Source: Rhizobium sp. 2MFCol3.1
Lineage (GTDB): Bacteria > Pseudomonadota > Alphaproteobacteria > Rhizobiales > Rhizobiaceae
DNA length: 64,000 nucleotides
Assembly (NCBI RefSeq): GCF_000377565.1
Contig: NZ_KB898374.1
Location: 1 to 64,000, forward strand
Direction: 5' to 3'
This document shows positions 61,131 through 64,000 of the stretch, one piece after another. The first letter of the stretch is position 1, and each line of letters starts with the position of its first letter. The notes below the pieces were generated by a model, which ran no database searches, had not been told where the DNA came from, and worked only from the letters and a program-made list of their open reading frames with translations. A program made the position numbers and the translations under genes.

Positions 61131-61150
61131 ATCGAACTGAACGGTTCGGT
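61131..61150. promoter_or_regulatory. Candidate EmrR operator 1
   Basis: ATCGAACTGAACGGTTCGGT, a near-match to operator 2 and itself a dyad of ATCGAAC and GGTTCGGT-type arms. It starts 30 bases before the emrA start codon, close enough to occlude RNA polymerase. Confidence 0.65.
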
Positions 61151-61190
61151 TTAGTTGACATAGAGCCTTTTTACGTTCATATCAAGATGT

Positions 61191-61210
61191 ATCGAACCAC
61201 CCGGTTCGAT
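61191..61210. promoter_or_regulatory. Candidate EmrR operator 2
   Basis: ATCGAACCACCCGGTTCGAT has perfect 8-bp arms (ATCGAACC and GGTTCGAT) around four bases. It lies 44 bases before emrR and 60 bp from operator 1. Twin sites fit autoregulation and pump repression by a TetR dimer. Confidence 0.7.
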
Positions 61211-61254
61211 TTTGTTAACGAAACATTCGCATGTGCGAATATGGTTAAGGAGCT

Positions 61255-61926
61255 ATGACAGACTTTTCCGACGTGTCCGTGGAGGAATCGACATCTGCAG
61301 GAGGCAGATGGGCAGCGGGTGAAGATCCCGCAAAACGCAAACAAATTCTCGACGGTGCCCGCCGCGCGTTCATGAAGTACGGCTTCGACGCCGCCAGCAT
61401 GAACGACATCACGCGCGAGGCCGGCGTTTCGAAGGGTACGCTCTACGTATACTTCGCCAACAAGGAAGAGCTGTTCGCCGCGATGATCGAGAGCGAACGC
61501 GCCGCCTTCGTTGCCGCGATGCGCACCACGCTTGCCGAGCGCGAGGACGTGGAAACCGGCCTCCATGATTTCGGCATGGATTTCATCGCCCACCTGACCG
61601 ACGAAAAGGTCATCAGCGCCATGCGCACCGTGCTCGGTGTCCGCGATCGCATGCCGGCGCTCTGTCAGCGCTTCTTCAACGGCCCGGAAAACCTGCGCAC
61701 CATCCTGCGCGATTATCTCGTGCGCTATGTCGAGGCGGGCAAGCTGGATATTTCCGACATCGATCTCGCCGCCGCCCAGTTCCTCGATCTCTCCAGCGGC
61801 AGCTTCTTCAAGTTCCGCCTGTTCGGCAGCATGGAAAAGCCGCCGTCGAAACAGGAAGCCGAGCGCGTCATCAATGGCGCCGTGCGCATGTTTATGGCGA
61901 CCTACGGCGTCGCGAGCAAAGGCTGA
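61255..61926 (+). CDS. emrR: TetR family regulator of the efflux pump
   Basis: 223 aa. The helix-turn-helix is AFMKYGFDAASMNDITREAG followed by VSKGTLYVYFANKEELFAAM. The C-terminal ligand domain includes FFNGPENLRTILRDYLVRYV. The ATG follows AAGGAG. It is divergent from emrA-emrB; in Sinorhizobium the homolog EmrR represses emrAB and responds to flavonoids such as luteolin. The same role is inferred here from gene order and the paired palindromes. Confidence 0.92.
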   Translation: MTDFSDVSVEESTSAGGRWAAGEDPAKRKQILDGARRAFMKYGFDAASMNDITREAGVSKGTLYVYFANKEELFAAMIESERAAFVAAMRTTLAEREDVETGLHDFGMDFIAHLTDEKVISAMRTVLGVRDRMPALCQRFFNGPENLRTILRDYLVRYVEAGKLDISDIDLAAAQFLDLSSGSFFKFRLFGSMEKPPSKQEAERVINGAVRMFMATYGVASKG

Positions 61927-62129
61927 CCCCAGTATTAGGACCGTTCCGGCACAGGAGCGGTCCCCGCAAACGACGATTTGCATATAAACATCGCGGAATA
62001 AAATCCCGTCGGCTTTCGTATACTCCCTTGCGCGCTTTCCAAGACTTGGCTGGCAAGACCTACTTGCTAAGCAAAGGCGCGCGATTACATTCGAGCGACC
62101 GCTAATGTGGCGCAAAGGGATATACATAG

Positions 62130-62894
62130 ATGCAAGACATCATGATGCTCGTGCAGGACCCGGCCGCCTGGGTGGCCCTCGTCACCCTGGTGGTGATGGA
62201 AGTGGTCCTCGGGATCGACAATCTCATCTTCATTTCCATCCTCACCAACAAGCTTCCACCTGAAACCCGCGAAAAGGCCCGCAAGCTCGGCATCGGTCTG
62301 GCTCTGATCATGCGCCTGGCGCTGCTCGGCACCGTCGCCTGGATCGTCAAGTTGACGACGCCGGTCTTCGAAGTCTTCGGCCACGGCTTCTCGTGGAAGG
62401 ACATGATCCTGATCGCCGGCGGTCTCTTCCTGCTCTGGAAGGCGACCAAGGAAATCCACCACACGGTGGACCCTGTCGACCATGAGAACGATGCGGCATC
62501 CGCTGCCGTCGTCGCGAGCTTCACCGCCGTCATCGGCCAGATCCTGGTGCTCGACCTCGTCTTCTCCGTCGACAGCATCATCACCGCCGTCGGCATGACG
62601 CCGCACCTGCCGATCATGGTGATCGCGGTTGTCGCCGCCGTCACGGTCATGCTGGTTGCCGCGACGCCGCTTGCCAACTTCATCGAGAAGAACCCGACCA
62701 TCGTCATGCTGGCGCTCGGCTTCCTGATGATGATCGGCACGACGCTGATCGCCGAAGGCATGGGCTTCCACGTCCCCAAGGGCTACGTCTACGCCGCCAT
62801 GGCCTTCTCTGCCCTCGTCGAGGTGCTCAACATGCTGGCCCGCAACGCCAAGAAGCGAAAGCGCGAGGCAAACAAGCAGAACACCCTGCACTAA
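62130..62894 (+). CDS. TerC family integral membrane protein
   Basis: 254 aa with about seven helices. The signature EVVLGIDNLIFISILTNKLP and VLDLVFSVDSIITAVGMTPH carry the paired Asp residues of the family. Relatives export manganese or protect against tellurite and metal stress. The C-terminus is basic (NAKKRKREANKQNTLH). It is monocistronic; the 200-base leader shows no yybP-ykoY-type riboswitch that I can recognise. Confidence 0.9.
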   Translation: MQDIMMLVQDPAAWVALVTLVVMEVVLGIDNLIFISILTNKLPPETREKARKLGIGLALIMRLALLGTVAWIVKLTTPVFEVFGHGFSWKDMILIAGGLFLLWKATKEIHHTVDPVDHENDAASAAVVASFTAVIGQILVLDLVFSVDSIITAVGMTPHLPIMVIAVVAAVTVMLVAATPLANFIEKNPTIVMLALGFLMMIGTTLIAEGMGFHVPKGYVYAAMAFSALVEVLNMLARNAKKRKREANKQNTLH

Positions 62895-62900
62895 AAAACA

Positions 62901-62932
62901 AAACGGGCGCGACCATCAGGCCGCGCCCGTTT
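62901..62932. terminator. Bidirectional terminator between terC and the dioxygenase gene
   Basis: AAACGGGCGCG and CGCGCCCGTTT form an 11-bp stem with a 10-base loop. T-rich sequence follows on the minus strand (TTTTGTTTTTT), which ends the convergent dioxygenase gene; the plus-strand side has only a short T-run. Confidence 0.8.
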
Positions 62933-62949
62933 CGCATCAATGCCATCTG

Positions 62950-63876
62950 TCAGAGCATGTCGCCGAGCGTCCAGTGGTTCGCCCAGCGCGCATCGATCTC
63001 GTCCTCGACATTCTGGTAGCGGATATCGGTCGAAAGCCGGATCCGGCCCTCGGCGCTGCGATTGGTGGTCGAGGCATGGATCATGTAGGGGCTGTGCAGA
63101 ACCACGTCGCCCGCCTCGTAATCGGCGATCAGCCAGCGCGTATCGAAGCGCTCGGCCATATCAGGCAGATCCTTCGACACCCAGCCGCCCTCGCTCATGT
63201 TCCTGTTATAGGCGCTGATCCGCTCTTCCGCGCTCAACTCAACGCTCTTTTCCGCAAACGCCTCCTCCATCCGCTTGCCGATCGCATGCGAGCCCTCGAG
63301 ATAGACCAGCCCGCCCATGTCGACAGGCGTATCGCCGAGCGGGATCCAGGCCGTGACGATCCGGCTCGTTCCGCCGCGCAGATAGACGAGATCGTAGTGC
63401 GCCGGTGTCGCCGTCGGCGTGCCGGGGCGGGTGAAGCGCATGATCTTGCGCTTATGCAGATAGGAGATGCCGGAAAGCAACTGGTCCATGAACCGCGTCA
63501 ACCGAGGCTGCGCGCAAAACCCCTCGTAAGCCGCCGAGCGCACCAGCGCCATCAGGATGCGATCGGCCAACTGCTTCTCGGGCTCGGCGCCAGATACCAG
63601 CCCGAGTGCCGGATCGGACCCCGCCTCGATCAGGCCGGACCGCGCCAGGTGTGAGAACACAAAGCCGCGAAACGTCAGCACGTCATCCCGTTTCAGGAAC
63701 CCTTTAAGCCAGACATAGCCGTCCCGCTCGTAGCGCTCGCGGATCGCTTCAAGCCCGATACCGGGATCCGTCGCCTCCAGCCTCCCCATCCGGTTCGGCG
63801 CGGTGGACAGGCGCTTGCCGTCGGCGAACAGCTCGACCGCCGGCGCGTCACGGGATTGAACAGCAAGACTTGACAT
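62950..63876 (-). CDS. Phytanoyl-CoA dioxygenase family protein (Fe(II)/2-oxoglutarate-dependent)
   Basis: 308 aa from ATG 63876, with GGGAGG eight bases upstream (GTG 63885 is too close to that site). The metal-binding HxD is in ATPAHYDLVYLRGG, the distal His in DVVLHSPYMIHASTTN, and the 2-oxoglutarate Arg in AEGRIRLSTDIRYQ. The substrate is unknown; members hydroxylate small metabolites as well as acyl-CoA. The divergent frame at 63969 may be its regulator. Confidence 0.85.
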   Translation of the reverse strand: MSSLAVQSRDAPAVELFADGKRLSTAPNRMGRLEATDPGIGLEAIRERYERDGYVWLKGFLKRDDVLTFRGFVFSHLARSGLIEAGSDPALGLVSGAEPEKQLADRILMALVRSAAYEGFCAQPRLTRFMDQLLSGISYLHKRKIMRFTRPGTPTATPAHYDLVYLRGGTSRIVTAWIPLGDTPVDMGGLVYLEGSHAIGKRMEEAFAEKSVELSAEERISAYNRNMSEGGWVSKDLPDMAERFDTRWLIADYEAGDVVLHSPYMIHASTTNRSAEGRIRLSTDIRYQNVEDEIDARWANHWTLGDML

Positions 63877-63968
63877 TTCGATCACCTCCCAAGCGAATAT
63901 CGTAGTCCCTTATCGCCTGCACCGAGGAGGAAGACCATGGACGGAAGAACGGGCTGGACTTTTCGCTC

Positions 63969-64000
63969 ATGAGCGACGCCACAATCGCGCTCTATCGCTC
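63969..64000 (+). CDS. Possible start of a gene cut by the window edge
   Basis: An ATG at 63969 opens MSDATIALYR and runs off the end. It overlaps the TGA of an 11-codon frame that begins at 63938 after GAGGAGGAAG, so the latter may be a coupled leader. Divergent orientation from the dioxygenase suggests a regulator, but only ten codons are visible. Confidence 0.3.
   Translation, partial: MSDATIALYR

Noticed and set aside
61927..62129. Possible manganese riboswitch (yybP-ykoY) before terC
   Set aside because: No characteristic paired conserved loops were seen. The GGACCG/CGGTCC hairpin at its left end probably belongs to the emrR transcript end but has no T-run.

Overview
The window looks like a stretch of chromosome from a fast-growing rhizobium (Rhizobium leguminosarum/etli-like Alphaproteobacteria). 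It is GC-rich, with dense short-spaced genes. It carries several families of rhizobial intergenic palindromic repeats (RPE- and RIME-like). The gene content is typical of the group: an EmrR/EmrAB efflux pump, an ornithine decarboxylase with a long structured leader, Zur-type control of a CobW GTPase, several LacI-controlled sugar loci, xylAB and many cyclic-nucleotide and c-di-GMP enzymes. No tRNA, rRNA, CRISPR array, prophage or intact insertion sequence was seen.

Layout. 1-7.4 kb: Tat-exported TRAP binding protein, glutamine-amidotransferase-like hydrolase, membrane-tailed class III cyclase, LacI regulator with a 2-hydroxyacid dehydrogenase, MarR regulator divergent from a creatininase-family amidohydrolase. 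7.4-11.2 kb: VapBC-type toxin-antitoxin pair, a zinc-type CobW GTPase overlapping a WD40 protein behind a Zur-like box, and cysE. 11.2-17.6 kb: diguanylate cyclase, serine hydrolase, two small exported or membrane proteins, the ornithine decarboxylase/acetyltransferase unit with its leader, and a MazEF-type pair. 17.6-24 kb: LysR regulator, DUF1007-NicO metal transport pair, TerB-like protein, KDPG aldolase, CYTH and CHAD proteins. 24-31 kb: a composite inverted-repeat element, trhO, a CHASE4-GGDEF-EAL protein, FMN reductase, metNIQ.

31-36.8 kb: GH1 beta-glucosidase, ABC-F protein, two overlapping esterases, DoxX protein. 37-46.5 kb: a sugar or polyol locus (Gfo/Idh/MocA dehydrogenase, TIM-barrel isomerase, RbsBCA-type importer, divergent LacI regulator with a striking double operator) with a TPR-adenylate cyclase between the catabolic and transport genes. 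46.5-51.2 kb: cytochrome P460-like protein, hydrolase, HxlR regulator, PRISE-type reductase, a HigBA-type pair and a hydroxypyruvate-isomerase-like protein. 51.3-64 kb: PiT phosphate transporter, the lacI-xylB-xylA unit, a hydrolase, emrB-emrA with divergent emrR and twin operators, TerC, and a phytanoyl-CoA dioxygenase family protein.

Themes. All three toxin-antitoxin loci have a palindrome overlapping or abutting the predicted -10 element, and one appears to be leaderless. The sugar loci, the CobW unit and the efflux pump have readable operator palindromes. Repeat elements sit inside at least two probable operons (between the isomerase and dehydrogenase genes, and between xylB and xylA). 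No wholly new defence or mobile system was found. The least explained items are the 271-bp three-stem repeat at 24050-24320, the ornithine decarboxylase leader with its start-overlapping small ORF, the CobW-WD40 pair, and the cyclase with a duplicated two-helix tail.
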